A stretch of DNA of 64,000 bases, taken from NCBI RefSeq assembly GCF_029094545.1, contig NZ_CP117835.1, positions 3,142,001 to 3,206,000 of the forward strand, given 5' to 3'. Below the pieces are notes generated by a model that saw nothing but the letters and a program-made list of their open reading frames with translations, had not been told where the DNA came from and searched no databases. Each line of letters begins with the position of its first letter. The first letter of the stretch is position 1. The DNA comes from Alkalihalophilus pseudofirmus. Lineage in GTDB: Bacteria > Bacillota > Bacilli > Bacillales > Bacillaceae_D. Below, piece after piece: positions 39,614-49,512 of the stretch. The position numbers were made by a program, and so were the translations under genes.

Positions 39614-39703
39614 TTATGAAGCTGCAAAGAACATCATGTAAATGATACCAGCTAAAATAAACGCCCCGCAGCATACATACAATATTTTCATTAACGTTTC
39701 CAA
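39614..39703 (-). CDS. 29-residue single-span membrane peptide
   Basis: A short frame too small for usual gene callers. It starts at TTG 39703, eight bases after AAGGGGAG, a strong ribosome site, and ends at TAA 39614, directly ahead of a terminator. The product reads METLMKILYVCCGAFILAGI and then IYMMFFAAS: one hydrophobic span with a Cys-Cys pair. It follows yshE by 15 bases, so it is probably cotranscribed with it. I do not recognise a family. An internal ATG four codons in would give a 25-residue form. Confidence 0.65.
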   Translation of the reverse strand: METLMKILYVCCGAFILAGIIYMMFFAAS

Positions 39704-39718
39704 CGTACCTTCTCCCCT

Positions 39719-40135
39719 TTAACTTCTGCTTATAATGCTCGCTCCTATGACATAAGACAGACCAATTGAAATCACCATCGCGATAAAGCCAACAGCACGG
39801 TTATCGCGAGCAATCTCTTCATCCACTTTGAAGCTTGGCGTTAAGAATTCAAATATAAAATAACTAAAAAGCAACAGCGCAAAGCCAAGTACTCCCCATC
39901 CTAGCATCATTAAAAGTGAGTCGGAGTGTTCAATGGAGTGCCTAAAGATGTTGGCTACACCAAAGATCTTTCCTCCAGTTGCAAGTGCCACTGCAATGTT
40001 GCCATTTTTGATTTCATCCCAGTTTTTGTATTTCGTTACCGTTTCAAATACAGCTAAAAAGACGATTAGCGCTAGCAAGGAAACACTGTAATATGCCGCA
40101 GTCTTGATTAATTCAAGCTCGAAAAAAGACTCCAT
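39719..40135 (-). CDS. yshE: DUF350 membrane protein YshE
   Basis: About 138 residues with four membrane spans arranged as a DUF350 pair (LIKTAAYYSVSLLALIVFLA, then GNIAVALATGGKIFGVANIF and GWGVLGFALLLFSYFIFEFL, then RAVGFIAMVISIGLSYVIGA). Function is not established. The ATG at 40135 follows AAGGAG at good spacing. It lies downstream of mutS2 as in B. subtilis. Confidence 0.88.
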   Translation of the reverse strand: MESFFELELIKTAAYYSVSLLALIVFLAVFETVTKYKNWDEIKNGNIAVALATGGKIFGVANIFRHSIEHSDSLLMMLGWGVLGFALLLFSYFIFEFLTPSFKVDEEIARDNRAVGFIAMVISIGLSYVIGASIISRS

Positions 40136-40216
40136 CCTATTCTCCTTCACTCGTTTCTAACTCTAGTCAATTACTTATAACCTGTTCAATCTCTACAAGC
40201 ACGTTTTTTCAAAGGT

Positions 40217-42583
40217 CTATTTTAATTCAATCACCGTATTGCCAAGACCGCCTTCATTCATCCCGCCGTCACGAGCTGCTTTTATTCTTGGATGCTTACT
40301 CACTAATTGCTTAACTCCTTTTCTGAGAGCACCTGTCCCTTTCCCATGAATAATTGACACTTGATGATAACCAGCCAATAGCGCATCATCAATATATTTT
40401 TCTACTTTTAACATAGCATCCTCATACCGCTCTCCGCGAAGATCAAGTTCAGGTTTCACATGATGCTCGCTGCCTCTGACAGTAGCAAGAGGCTTTGCCT
40501 CTACTTGTTTTGGTTTATCTAAGAGCTGTAAGTCATCTGCTTTGACTTTCATCTTCATAATGCCGATTTGAACGTTATATTCTTTCTCATTGACCTGTTC
40601 AATGACATGCCCTTTTTGCCCGAAGCTTAATACTTTAACATCGTCGCCGGCTTTAATTGTCTGCTTCGCTTTCGCTCTCGCAGCTTCCTTTTTCACTTTC
40701 TTTTGCTTTGCCGTCAGTTTTGGTGCTGCTTCTTCTAAATGTTTTTTTGCATCAATTAATTGATGCTCCTTAACATTCAGGCCTTCTTTTTGCATTTCTC
40801 TTAGTTCACCAATGATAAATTCGGCTTCTTCTTTAGCAGACTCAACTGCAGCTTTCGCTTTATCTTCGGCTTCTTTTAAGACACGTTCCTTTTGTTCTTC
40901 TAATTGTTCTATTTGAGCCATTAACTCATTTCTTAATGTTTCAGCTTTTTTCCTGATCTCGCTTGCCTCTGCCCATTCAGATTCAGCAGATTTTTGGCTT
41001 GTCTCTAAAGAGGCAATCATATTTTCAATTTGATTCGTTTCACTATCAATTTGTTCTTTCGCTGATTCGATAATGCGCTCATCAAGGCCAAGCCGTCTTG
41101 AAATGGCAAAGGCATTACTGCGGCCAGGAACTCCTATAAGTAAACGATAAGTTGGTCGCAGTGTTTCTACATCAAATTCAACACTTGCATTCATTGCCCC
41201 TTCTCGGTTATATGCATAGCCTTTTAACTCACTGTAATGGGTGGTCGCAACAACACATGCCCCTCTTTTATACACATCATCTAAGATAGAAATAGCTAGT
41301 GCAGCACCTTCTGTCGGATCTGTCCCTGCACCAAGCTCATCAAATAAGACCAGGCTTTGAAAGTCAACCTTACCTAAAATGTCCACAATATTTGTCATAT
41401 GACTTGAGAACGTACTTAAACTTTGTTCAATTGACTGCTCATCACCGATATCAGCAAATATTTGCTTAAATACGGCTACTTCAGATTCCTCGTCAACCGG
41501 TACATGCAATCCTGATTGAGCCATTAATGTTAAGAGTCCTACTGTTTTTAAAGTGACCGTTTTACCGCCCGTATTTGGTCCTGTAATAATTAATGAACGG
41601 TATTCGTCTCCGAGGATCACATCAATCGGAACAACTTCCTCATCAGCAAGCAGCGGGTGTCTTGCTCTTTTCAAATGAATGTAGCCACGATCATTAAGCA
41701 GCGGGGCTGTTGCTTTAATTCGTTTTGCATAATGAGCTTTTGAAAAGATAAAATCAAGCTGAGCTAATTGCTCAAGATTAATTAAAATTGCCTCTGCATG
41801 CTCTGAAATGAGGGCAGACAGCTCTGCTAAAATCCGCTCAACCTCATGTGCTTCTTTTACTTTTGCTTCACGCAATTGATTGTTAATAGTAACAATTGCC
41901 TGCGGTTCGATAAAAAGGGTTGCTCCGGAAGCAGATTGATCATGTACAATCCCGCCAAAAGCACTGCGATACTCTTGTTTTACTGGAATAACAAAGCGGT
42001 CATTTCTAATCGTTACAATCGCATCTGAGAGCATTTTCTGAGTGTTAGAAGAACGTGTGATACTTTCAAGCTTCGATCTGACCGATGACTCATAACTTCT
42101 TACTTGTTGTCGAATCGTTCTAAGGGCCGGGCTTGCAGAATCCAGCACATGTCCATTATCATCAATGCATTGTTTGACCGCACGCTCTACATCCGTTAAA
42201 GACTCTATTTGTTGTGTGTAATAATAAAGATGAGGCAGTTCAAGTTCTTCTTCTTCGACCATCGTCTCAATGAATTTCTTTAATTGTCTGCCTCCGTAAA
42301 TGGTACTCGCAATTTCAATTAATTCACCAGCAGCCAATGCTCCGCCTATCTGCGCTCGCTTCGCATGTGCAGTCACATCAAAAATACCACCTAGAGGCAC
42401 GTGACCTTTTAATCTTAAAACAGTAGCCCCCTCAGACGTTTCCTTTTGACTGCGTGCAACGTCTTCTAGGTCCACATGCGGCTTAAGTGTATGAACAAGC
42501 TGCTTGCCTAAAGAAGAGGCCACATGCTCTTGCAGCTGCTGCTTCATTTTGTTGTATTCTAATACCCTTAATACACGTTCCAT
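40217..42583 (-). CDS. mutS2: Endonuclease MutS2 / ribosome-rescue ATPase
   Basis: A 788-residue MutS2 without the mismatch-recognition domain. Walker A is [19 protein letters not shown] near residue 333, Walker [20 protein letters not shown] near 410. A long coiled coil (about 520-640) is followed by a KOW-like segment and the C-terminal Smr domain ([13 protein letters not shown] near 713, [14 protein letters not shown] near 745). In Bacillus it has been linked to suppression of recombination and splitting of collided ribosomes. Confidence 0.96.
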   Translation of the reverse strand: MERVLRVLEYNKMKQQLQEHVASSLGKQLVHTLKPHVDLEDVARSQKETSEGATVLRLKGHVPLGGIFDVTAHAKRAQIGGALAAGELIEIASTIYGGRQLKKFIETMVEEEELELPHLYYYTQQIESLTDVERAVKQCIDDNGHVLDSASPALRTIRQQVRSYESSVRSKLESITRSSNTQKMLSDAIVTIRNDRFVIPVKQEYRSAFGGIVHDQSASGATLFIEPQAIVTINNQLREAKVKEAHEVERILAELSALISEHAEAILINLEQLAQLDFIFSKAHYAKRIKATAPLLNDRGYIHLKRARHPLLADEEVVPIDVILGDEYRSLIITGPNTGGKTVTLKTVGLLTLMAQSGLHVPVDEESEVAVFKQIFADIGDEQSIEQSLSTFSSHMTNIVDILGKVDFQSLVLFDELGAGTDPTEGAALAISILDDVYKRGACVVATTHYSELKGYAYNREGAMNASVEFDVETLRPTYRLLIGVPGRSNAFAISRRLGLDERIIESAKEQIDSETNQIENMIASLETSQKSAESEWAEASEIRKKAETLRNELMAQIEQLEEQKERVLKEAEDKAKAAVESAKEEAEFIIGELREMQKEGLNVKEHQLIDAKKHLEEAAPKLTAKQKKVKKEAARAKAKQTIKAGDDVKVLSFGQKGHVIEQVNEKEYNVQIGIMKMKVKADDLQLLDKPKQVEAKPLATVRGSEHHVKPELDLRGERYEDAMLKVEKYIDDALLAGYHQVSIIHGKGTGALRKGVKQLVSKHPRIKAARDGGMNEGGLGNTVIELK

Positions 42584-42616
42584 CTATTTACTCCTTTATA
42601 AAACCATTTTATATCT

Positions 42617-44341
42617 TTAGTTGTCATGGCGATTTAAAAATGCCCTCACTTCTTTTACGCCCCACATATTAAGTACTTGTTCTTTTTTCAGCATAGCTCT
42701 TCTTGCTTGCGCCACACCATATTTCATATCAGTTAACCCATCTATATGATGAGCATCTGTATTTACTGAAAGAACAACTCCTGCTTCAGCAGCTTTTTTG
42801 AGCCATTCGGCCGCTAAATCAAGACGGTTCGGATTTGCATTCAGCTCAAGAGCCGTATTCGTTTCTTTTGCTAATTGAATGAGAGCTTCTAGATCAACAT
42901 CATAGCCCTTACGTCTGCCAAGTACTCTACCGGTCGGATGGGCAATTAAATCCACATGATGATTCGTTAAAGCCGTTTTCAACCGATCCATAATCACCTC
43001 TTGTTTTTGTGAAAAAGAAGAGTGGATCGAGGCAATCACAAAATCTACTTCTGATAAAATAGAATCATCATAGTCAAGCGTTCCATCAGGCAGAATATCC
43101 ATTTCAATACCGGTGAAAATCGTAAAATCATCGTATTGCTGATTCAGTTCACGAATCTTTTCATGCTGCTCTTTAAGGCGTTTTACGGTTAACCCATTTG
43201 CCACCTTTAAATACTTTGAGTGATCTGTAATTGCAATATAATCATACCCTCTAGCTTGAGCTGCTTTTACCATTTCTTCAATTGAATTGGCTCCGTCACT
43301 CCACGTCGTATGCATATGGAGATCTCCGTGGATATGCTCTAAATCGACATACTCTTTCTCCGACTCGTAATACTCAACCTCACCTTGGTCTTCTCTAGCT
43401 TCCGGCGGGATGTAGGCTAGACCGAAATGGGCAAAAAAAGCTTCTTCATCTTCAAATGTCTTCACTTCACCCGTTTCACTATTTTCTACCCCGTATTCAC
43501 TAATCTTTTCGCCTCGTTTTTTTGCAAGCTGACGCATTTTCACATTATGATTTTTTGAGCCAGTAAAATGATGAAGCGTCGTAGCAAATTCCTCTGGCTT
43601 CACTAATCTGAAATCAACTGAGATCGGGAATTCTTGTTCGATTTCTAACGAGACCTTGGTGTCGCCGTTTGCAATCACTTTCCCCGCTCCTTCAAGTGAC
43701 ACTAACTGCTCTCTTACTTTAGCAGGGTTATTAGTTGCAATGATGAAATCAAGATCTTTCACCGTTTCGCGAAGCCTGCGTAAGCTGCCGGCTCTAGAAT
43801 ACTTTTCAATATCTGACATTTGCGCAAGCTGCCCTTCAACCCATACAGCAACCGGCAATACTAAAGGAAGAGCCAGTCGTTCCGGTCTTGTCATAGCCTC
43901 TTCAAGCGCTACCAAAATTTTCTCTTCCGTCTTTTTGCCGAACCCAGCTAAAGCTTGTACTTTTTTATCTTCACACGCTTGCTTTAATGTGACGGCATCT
44001 ACAACCCCCAGCTCTTGATAGAGCTTGCCGATCTTTTTACCGCCCAGCCCTTGAACTTTTAGCAATGGAATTAAACCTGCCGGGACATCTTCACTTAGCT
44101 CTTTTAATAATGTGGACTCTCCTGTATCCTTAAGCTCATTAATGACTTCGGCAGTCCCTTTTCCAATACCGTTTAACTTTACAGGATCTTCAATTTGACT
44201 AAGTGTCCGCTCATCAGTTTCAAGAGCTTGAGCTGCTTTTCTATAGGCAGATATCTTAAACGGGTTTTCCCCTTTAATTTCCAAATAAATCGCAATGGTC
44301 TCCAGTGTTTTAATAACCTCTTTTTTGTTCAATACACTCAC
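42617..44341 (-). CDS. polX: DNA polymerase X with PHP exonuclease domain
   Basis: Gap-filling repair polymerase, 574 residues. Helix-hairpin-helix motifs occur near residues 50-130 (DPVKLNGIGKGTAEVINEL, LLKVQGLGGKKIGKLY). The polymerase active site carries GSLRRLRETVKDLDFIIAT near 185, with the DxD metal pair. The C-terminal PHP domain has DLHMHTTWSDGANSIEEM near 340, AITDHSKYLK near 370, AHPTGRVLGRR near 465 and VNTDAHH near 525. It corresponds to B. subtilis yshC. Confidence 0.96.
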   Translation of the reverse strand: MSVLNKKEVIKTLETIAIYLEIKGENPFKISAYRKAAQALETDERTLSQIEDPVKLNGIGKGTAEVINELKDTGESTLLKELSEDVPAGLIPLLKVQGLGGKKIGKLYQELGVVDAVTLKQACEDKKVQALAGFGKKTEEKILVALEEAMTRPERLALPLVLPVAVWVEGQLAQMSDIEKYSRAGSLRRLRETVKDLDFIIATNNPAKVREQLVSLEGAGKVIANGDTKVSLEIEQEFPISVDFRLVKPEEFATTLHHFTGSKNHNVKMRQLAKKRGEKISEYGVENSETGEVKTFEDEEAFFAHFGLAYIPPEAREDQGEVEYYESEKEYVDLEHIHGDLHMHTTWSDGANSIEEMVKAAQARGYDYIAITDHSKYLKVANGLTVKRLKEQHEKIRELNQQYDDFTIFTGIEMDILPDGTLDYDDSILSEVDFVIASIHSSFSQKQEVIMDRLKTALTNHHVDLIAHPTGRVLGRRKGYDVDLEALIQLAKETNTALELNANPNRLDLAAEWLKKAAEAGVVLSVNTDAHHIDGLTDMKYGVAQARRAMLKKEQVLNMWGVKEVRAFLNRHDN

Positions 44342-44409
44342 CGTTCCTTTCTCCTATTCACCATCATACCGATTTCTAACAGGTAAAATCAAGAATTCAA
44401 GCAATCATA

Positions 44410-44439
44410 GAAAAAGGTCTAACCATTTCGGTCAGACCT
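44410..44439 (-). terminator. Terminator between cvpA and polX
   Basis: AGGTCTGACC pairs with GGTTAGACCT on the minus strand around a five-base loop, followed by TTTTT. Confidence 0.8.
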
Positions 44440-44446
44440 CTTCGTT

Positions 44447-44992
44447 TTATGCCCCTAAATCATTTCGAATCCATAAGTCACGGATCCAATCAGATAAAAA
44501 CGGCGTGTAATTCATCATTGTTTGAGCAACAATCGAGCGCTGCAGTTGATCTTGAATAAGATCAACCGGCAGCAATGCCGCCACATACAGCAGAATAAAT
44601 AGAATTAAGTAGGTTTCTACAAAACAAAAAATGCTTCCTAGTAAACGATTAATTGATCTTAAGATTGGTAGATGTGCTACAAAATCTATCATTGACCCTA
44701 CAATATGAAGTAGAATTTTTGTTCCAAAGAATAGAATAGCAAAAGCAATCCCAGAGTAATACACGCTCTCGCCATTAAAGGAACTAATAATCATTCCTAC
44801 AGTGCTGTCTTGTGAAAATTGAGGATATGGAATCCAGAGCTGGATATAGGATGCGACCTCTTGATAGTAAGTATAAGCCACATACAAGGATACTATAAAT
44901 CCAACTAGATGAATCAGCTGCAAAATAAGTCCACGTCTACGTCCTATAAAGAAACTCATTAATAAGAGTAGAAGGATAAGAAAGCTCAACAT
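44447..44992 (-). CDS. yshB: CvpA-family membrane protein YshB
   Basis: A 181-residue protein with four membrane spans (FLILLLLLMSFFIGRRRG at the N-terminus, then LIHLVGFIVSLYVAYTYY, YSGIAFAILFFGTKILLHI and ETYLILFILLYVAALL). CvpA in E. coli is tied to colicin V export and envelope stability; its role in Bacillus is not settled. It starts two bases after the zapA stop and the two are probably cotranscribed. Confidence 0.88.
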   Translation of the reverse strand: MLSFLILLLLLMSFFIGRRRGLILQLIHLVGFIVSLYVAYTYYQEVASYIQLWIPYPQFSQDSTVGMIISSFNGESVYYSGIAFAILFFGTKILLHIVGSMIDFVAHLPILRSINRLLGSIFCFVETYLILFILLYVAALLPVDLIQDQLQRSIVAQTMMNYTPFLSDWIRDLWIRNDLGA

Positions 44993-44993
44993 A

Positions 44994-45341
44994 TTATTCG
45001 TCTCCTGTCGTACGGTTTGATCCCTTTGTTTCGTTTGATTCAGATCGACTTGGTTCGGATCGGTTTAATTCCCTTCGACCTAAATCTGATTTATCTCGCT
45101 CGTTTATTTCTTGCTCTAATCTCAACTGTAACTTTTTACATTCATCCACTACATTTACAGCTGTTAGTACAGCAAGACGCGTTGTATCTAAATAAGGATT
45201 TCTTTTTTTTATTTCTCTCATTTTTTGGTCAACCTCTTGCGCCACTTCTTTTATATGTGCCGGAGATTCTTGACCGACAACCGTATAGTTTTGACCATAG
45301 ATTGAAACAGTTGTCCGTTGCTTTTCTTTTTTCTTAGACAC
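44994..45341 (-). CDS. zapA: Cell-division protein ZapA
   Basis: FtsZ-associated protein, 115 residues. The ZapA core is residues 1-85 (TTVSIYGQNYTVVGQESPAHIKEVA, RLAVLTAVNVVDECKKLQLRLEQE, the latter a coiled coil). The last 30 residues are a low-complexity tail rich in Arg, Ser, Glu and Asn that is not part of the domain. It corresponds to B. subtilis yshA. Confidence 0.92.
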   Translation of the reverse strand: MSKKKEKQRTTVSIYGQNYTVVGQESPAHIKEVAQEVDQKMREIKKRNPYLDTTRLAVLTAVNVVDECKKLQLRLEQEINERDKSDLGRRELNRSEPSRSESNETKGSNRTTGDE

Positions 45342-45534
45342 AAAAGAAGCCTCCTATCTCGACATTGTTCCTTCATTTATTCACTCAACTTGCACAATAC
45401 TTTAAAGCATTATGCACAGTGTCTTCTATACCATTATACACAAACGATATACAAAGCCGACAAAATCCTCCGTTTATCATAACACGAAGAAGGGTTGATG
45501 GAAATATCCTAGTTTCTTCTATTGGAAAAAAAAG

Positions 45535-45577
45535 AAAGGTTTCAAAGAAACCACTGCCGAGTCTTGCGGCAGTGGTT
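45535..45577 (-). terminator. Terminator after the phospholipase-D-like gene
   Basis: AACCACTGCCG pairs with CGGCAGTGGTT around CAAGACT on the minus strand, followed by TCTTTGAAACC and then a T run. Confidence 0.75.
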
Positions 45578-45586
45578 GATCGCATC

Positions 45587-46996
45587 TTAATAAGTTGTTA
45601 AGCCTGTAATTTTTTGCATGCGGTATAAGAACCTCGTCAGCCATGTTGTATTATCTTCATATTCTTCGTACGGCACTGTATAATGCCCTTGTTCATTGTT
45701 CCAAACCCGCTCAAAATAGCTGGTGATATCTTGTGAGAATTCCTGCTCATTCGGTGCCTTTACCCATAGGTTTGTCTCTAAATTATAGTCGCGTAAGTTA
45801 CGGCTTGTAAAGTTAGCTGATCCTCCAATAACAGTAGTTTGATCTTCAGTTTTTCTTGCCATTAATTTTGGATGAAATTGTTCGCCAATCGTATCGTACC
45901 ATCTAACCTCGATTGGACCTTCTTCTAGTAATTCCGCTGCTACCGGACGATTTGGCAAGCCCACCTTTTCTTGTCCAAACGCATCTTTATTAGGGTCTAG
46001 CACTAAGCGTACTTGAACACCCCTGTTTGAAGCATCAATGAGGGAGTTAATAACGTCGCGGTCAGATAGGTAAAACATTGCAAACCACAGCTCATCTCCG
46101 CTTTCTGCTTCATCTATTAACTCTAACGTACGTTCATATATTCTGCCTTCCGTAATCACCCTAACTTCTGCTTTCCCTTCTTCTGCCGGACGAGCTTCAA
46201 CATCAATTGTCGGACCATCTGAAAATTCGCTTGCAGCATTTTCAGTGTACACAAGCTCATCAATAATCGGCCCATCTACTTGAATAGCAATATTTGAATG
46301 ATAAGCACTGGCATCGTGAGGATTTGCAGAAGAAATAATTGCTGTTTTCTCTGTTGCTACTACTTTACGATGATTTGCTTTTACATTAAATAGTTTTAAA
46401 TAAGATCTTAATGTCACGTCTGGAGCTTCCGGACTAAAGGCATTAGGAAGCCAGCCGCTGCCTGATTGACCAAACCATTGTATAAAGGTTCTCCAAATGC
46501 CCGAGTATAAAGGGTTTGAATCACGCAGCTGCGTTACATCAACAACAACCACATCAATCCCTGCATCACGCAGCTGCTCAAAATGCTGTGACTTATGCGA
46601 GCCATACGTTGTATTAATTTCATCTGATAAAACAAGCATTTCAATATCAGGTTCTGCTTGTTTTTTCTCAATTAATACATCTGTCATATGCTGGCTAAGA
46701 GGGGGGAAATCCAGCTCTGGGTCATAAAAGTCATTATACAAAAACATATCAAATACGATAAACTCTTCAGCTTCACTTACAGCCTCTTCAATTGCTGTGA
46801 AAACCTCATGCTCCATCTGGATGAGACCATCCTTTTGATACGTTAAATCGTATAAAAAATCTATATTATTCACGTAATAAGAATCACTTTCATAAGAAAC
46901 CCCTTCAGGAAGCGGACGGTAGATCCCATAAAGTGTAACGATAACTAGAATAGATAATATTACAATAAGTACATAACGCTTTTTCAGTGATGCCAC
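45587..46996 (-). CDS. Membrane-anchored phospholipase-D-superfamily protein
   Basis: A 469-residue protein with an N-terminal membrane anchor (YVLIVILSILVIVTLYGIY, about 8-26) and two PLD-type halves. The first active-site motif is NHRKVVATEKTAIISSANPHD near residue 208, with Glu where HKD motifs usually have Asp. The second is FHPKLMARKTEDQTTVIGGSANFT near 373, also non-standard at the Asp. The fold and the GSANF motif support a PLD-type enzyme, perhaps acting on lipid outside the membrane; the substrate is unknown. It lies between pheT and zapA, where B. subtilis has rnhC. Confidence 0.82.
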   Translation of the reverse strand: MASLKKRYVLIVILSILVIVTLYGIYRPLPEGVSYESDSYYVNNIDFLYDLTYQKDGLIQMEHEVFTAIEEAVSEAEEFIVFDMFLYNDFYDPELDFPPLSQHMTDVLIEKKQAEPDIEMLVLSDEINTTYGSHKSQHFEQLRDAGIDVVVVDVTQLRDSNPLYSGIWRTFIQWFGQSGSGWLPNAFSPEAPDVTLRSYLKLFNVKANHRKVVATEKTAIISSANPHDASAYHSNIAIQVDGPIIDELVYTENAASEFSDGPTIDVEARPAEEGKAEVRVITEGRIYERTLELIDEAESGDELWFAMFYLSDRDVINSLIDASNRGVQVRLVLDPNKDAFGQEKVGLPNRPVAAELLEEGPIEVRWYDTIGEQFHPKLMARKTEDQTTVIGGSANFTSRNLRDYNLETNLWVKAPNEQEFSQDITSYFERVWNNEQGHYTVPYEEYEDNTTWLTRFLYRMQKITGLTTY

Positions 46997-47010
46997 TCTC
47001 CTTCAACCAA

Positions 47011-47057
47011 TTTAAAAGAACCCCCTGCCTTATCTTTTCCTTTTAGGCAGGGGGTTC
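47011..47057 (-). terminator. Terminator after pheT
   Basis: Perfect 12-base arms GAACCCCCTGCC and GGCAGGGGGTTC, followed on the minus strand by TTTTAAATT. Confidence 0.85.
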
Positions 47058-47069
47058 AAACCACTTATA

Positions 47070-49496
47070 TTAAGATCTTAAAGAAGCTCCGATTTGTGCT
47101 TGCAGTTCCTCCAGCACTTTTTCATGGACAAGAGTAACATCTTCATCCGTCAGCGTTTTTTCTGGATCTAAGTAAGTTAATGAGAAAGCTAATGATTTCT
47201 TGCCTTCTTCCATATGCTCACCTTGATAAAGGTCAAATAACTGAACAGAGCGCAAGAGAGATCCTCCAGTTTGGCTGATCACTTTTTCAACTTCCCCTGC
47301 TTGTACTTCACTGTTTACTACAAGGGCAATATCTCTTTGGATGGACGGGAATCTTGGCAGGCCTTGATACACCACATCTTCAACATCAACGTTTAATAAC
47401 ATTTCTAAATCAAGCTGGAAGACATACGTTTCACGCAAGTCCTCTTCTTTTTCAGTAGAAGGGTGGACTTGACCGATAAATCCTGCTTCTACATCATTCA
47501 GCATGATCACAGCCGTACGGCCTGGGTGCATTTTAGGACGCTTTGCTTGCTTGAAGTTTACCTGATCTTCTAACCCCAATTCAGCAAATAATCCTTCTAC
47601 AACTCCTTTTACTACAAAGAAATCTACAGGCTTTTTCTCGCCTTGCCATGGATGTTCAAGCCATAACCCCGTAAATGCTGCTGCTACCATTTCTCGCTCT
47701 ACCGGCTGACTTGTCAGCACCTTTTCCTCACTTGTGAAGATCGATCCAACTTCATACAAATGAAGATCTTGATTTTTACGGTTAAGATTATAGGTTAACA
47801 CATCAAATAAATGCGGGATTAAGCTTGTGCGCATTGTGCTGCGGTCTTCACTCATCGGCATCGCTAAACGTACAGCCGATTCTGCCGGAGACTCCTCTGC
47901 AAATCCCTCTGCTTTTTTAGGACTTGTTAATGAATACGTAATCGCTTGAGTAAGACCCACACTTTCAAGGTAGCGGCGAACGCGGCGGCGTTTTGCTTGA
48001 TAAGGTGTTAATGCTCCTTGAGTCGTTGCTCCTACAGGCAATGTCGTTGGGATCGTATCATAACCGTACAACCTTGCCACTTCTTCAAACAAATCTTCCT
48101 CAATCTGAATATCACCACGGCGAGTCGGAGCACTGATCACAAGGGTTTCTCCTTGATCCTCATACGTAAACTGCAGACGGTTAAAAATACCCTCCACATC
48201 TGCTTTTGAGATGTCTGTACCTAGACGATTATTCATGCGTGGTAAGTTAAGGTGCACTTGTACTTCTTCTCTGTTTAATTGATCAGACTCCACCACACCA
48301 GATACAATGGTACCATCGCATAGTTGTGCAATAAGTGCTGCAGCGCGTTCTCCGGCAGCTTTTACACGGCTCGGGTCTACGCCTTTTTCAAAGCGAGCAC
48401 TTGAATCACTGCGTAGTCCAAGGTCACGAGAAGCTTTTCTCACTGCAGCCGGATTAAAGTAGGCTGCTTCAAGAAGAATGGTAGTCGTTTCATCACTTAC
48501 TTCTGAAGTTTGACCGCCCATAACTCCAGCAATGGCCATCGGTTTCTCTCCATTTGTAATAAGAAGGTGATCAGTGCTAAGCGCTCGTTCTGCCTCATCA
48601 AGTGTAATCATTTTCTCGCCTTCACGGGCACGGCGAACCACTACTTCTTTTGATCCAAACTTATCATAATCAAAGGCATGAAGCGGCTGACCATATTCAA
48701 GCAGCACATAGTTAGTAATATCAACCACATTGCTGATTGGACGAATTCCAGCAGCTGTCAGACGGTTTTGCAGCCATAACGGGGATGGCCCTACTTTTAC
48801 ATCTTTTATAATCGTTGCACCGTAATAAGGGTTGTCATCGGTATTTTCCACATTTACATCAATGTAATCTGAGGCATGCTCGTCATTAGTTTGCAGGGAA
48901 ACAGCAGGTAACTCTACCTCACGATCATAAAGTGCAGCAACCTCATACGCGACACCTAACATGTTTAAACAATCTGAACGGTTCGGTGTAAGATCAAGCT
49001 CTAACACTGTATCATCTAAATTCAAGAGAGCAAGAGCATCTGCCCCTACTTCAACCTCTTCCTTGAATACATAAATACCTTCTGCAAAATCTTTATGTAC
49101 AAGTTTGCTCTCAATTCCTAGTTCCTGAAGTGAACAAATCATACCGTGAGAAGCCTCACCGCGAAGTTTAGCCTTTTTAATTTTGAAGTTGCCAGGAAGT
49201 ACTCCCCCAACTTTGGCTACCGCTACATATTGACCTGCTGCTATATTCTTTGCACCGCAGACAATTTGAACTGGTTCCTCTTCTCCGATATCTACTTGGC
49301 AGACATTTAATTTATCTGCATTTGGGTGCTGTTCACATGAACGAACATACCCTACGACAACACCACGCACTCCTTGATTCAATTCATGAACAAAATCAAT
49401 TTCAATTCCGCCGCGTGTCATTTTTTCAGCGATTTCTTTTGGTGTCACATCATCTACTTTTACGTAATCTTGCAGCCATTTATAAGAAACTAACAT
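47070..49496 (-). CDS. pheT: Phenylalanyl-tRNA synthetase beta subunit
   Basis: Large subunit of the alpha2-beta2 enzyme, 808 residues. An N-terminal EMAP/OB tRNA-binding domain (VGYVRSCEQHPNADKLNVCQV near residue 48) is followed by B3/B4 editing, B5, a catalytic-like core and a C-terminal anticodon-binding FDX-ACB domain (FPSIQRDIALVVNSEVQAGEV near 715). It lies 16 bases after pheS. Confidence 0.97.
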   Translation of the reverse strand: MLVSYKWLQDYVKVDDVTPKEIAEKMTRGGIEIDFVHELNQGVRGVVVGYVRSCEQHPNADKLNVCQVDIGEEEPVQIVCGAKNIAAGQYVAVAKVGGVLPGNFKIKKAKLRGEASHGMICSLQELGIESKLVHKDFAEGIYVFKEEVEVGADALALLNLDDTVLELDLTPNRSDCLNMLGVAYEVAALYDREVELPAVSLQTNDEHASDYIDVNVENTDDNPYYGATIIKDVKVGPSPLWLQNRLTAAGIRPISNVVDITNYVLLEYGQPLHAFDYDKFGSKEVVVRRAREGEKMITLDEAERALSTDHLLITNGEKPMAIAGVMGGQTSEVSDETTTILLEAAYFNPAAVRKASRDLGLRSDSSARFEKGVDPSRVKAAGERAAALIAQLCDGTIVSGVVESDQLNREEVQVHLNLPRMNNRLGTDISKADVEGIFNRLQFTYEDQGETLVISAPTRRGDIQIEEDLFEEVARLYGYDTIPTTLPVGATTQGALTPYQAKRRRVRRYLESVGLTQAITYSLTSPKKAEGFAEESPAESAVRLAMPMSEDRSTMRTSLIPHLFDVLTYNLNRKNQDLHLYEVGSIFTSEEKVLTSQPVEREMVAAAFTGLWLEHPWQGEKKPVDFFVVKGVVEGLFAELGLEDQVNFKQAKRPKMHPGRTAVIMLNDVEAGFIGQVHPSTEKEEDLRETYVFQLDLEMLLNVDVEDVVYQGLPRFPSIQRDIALVVNSEVQAGEVEKVISQTGGSLLRSVQLFDLYQGEHMEEGKKSLAFSLTYLDPEKTLTDEDVTLVHEKVLEELQAQIGASLRS

Positions 49497-49512
49497 GATT
49501 CACTTCTCCTCC

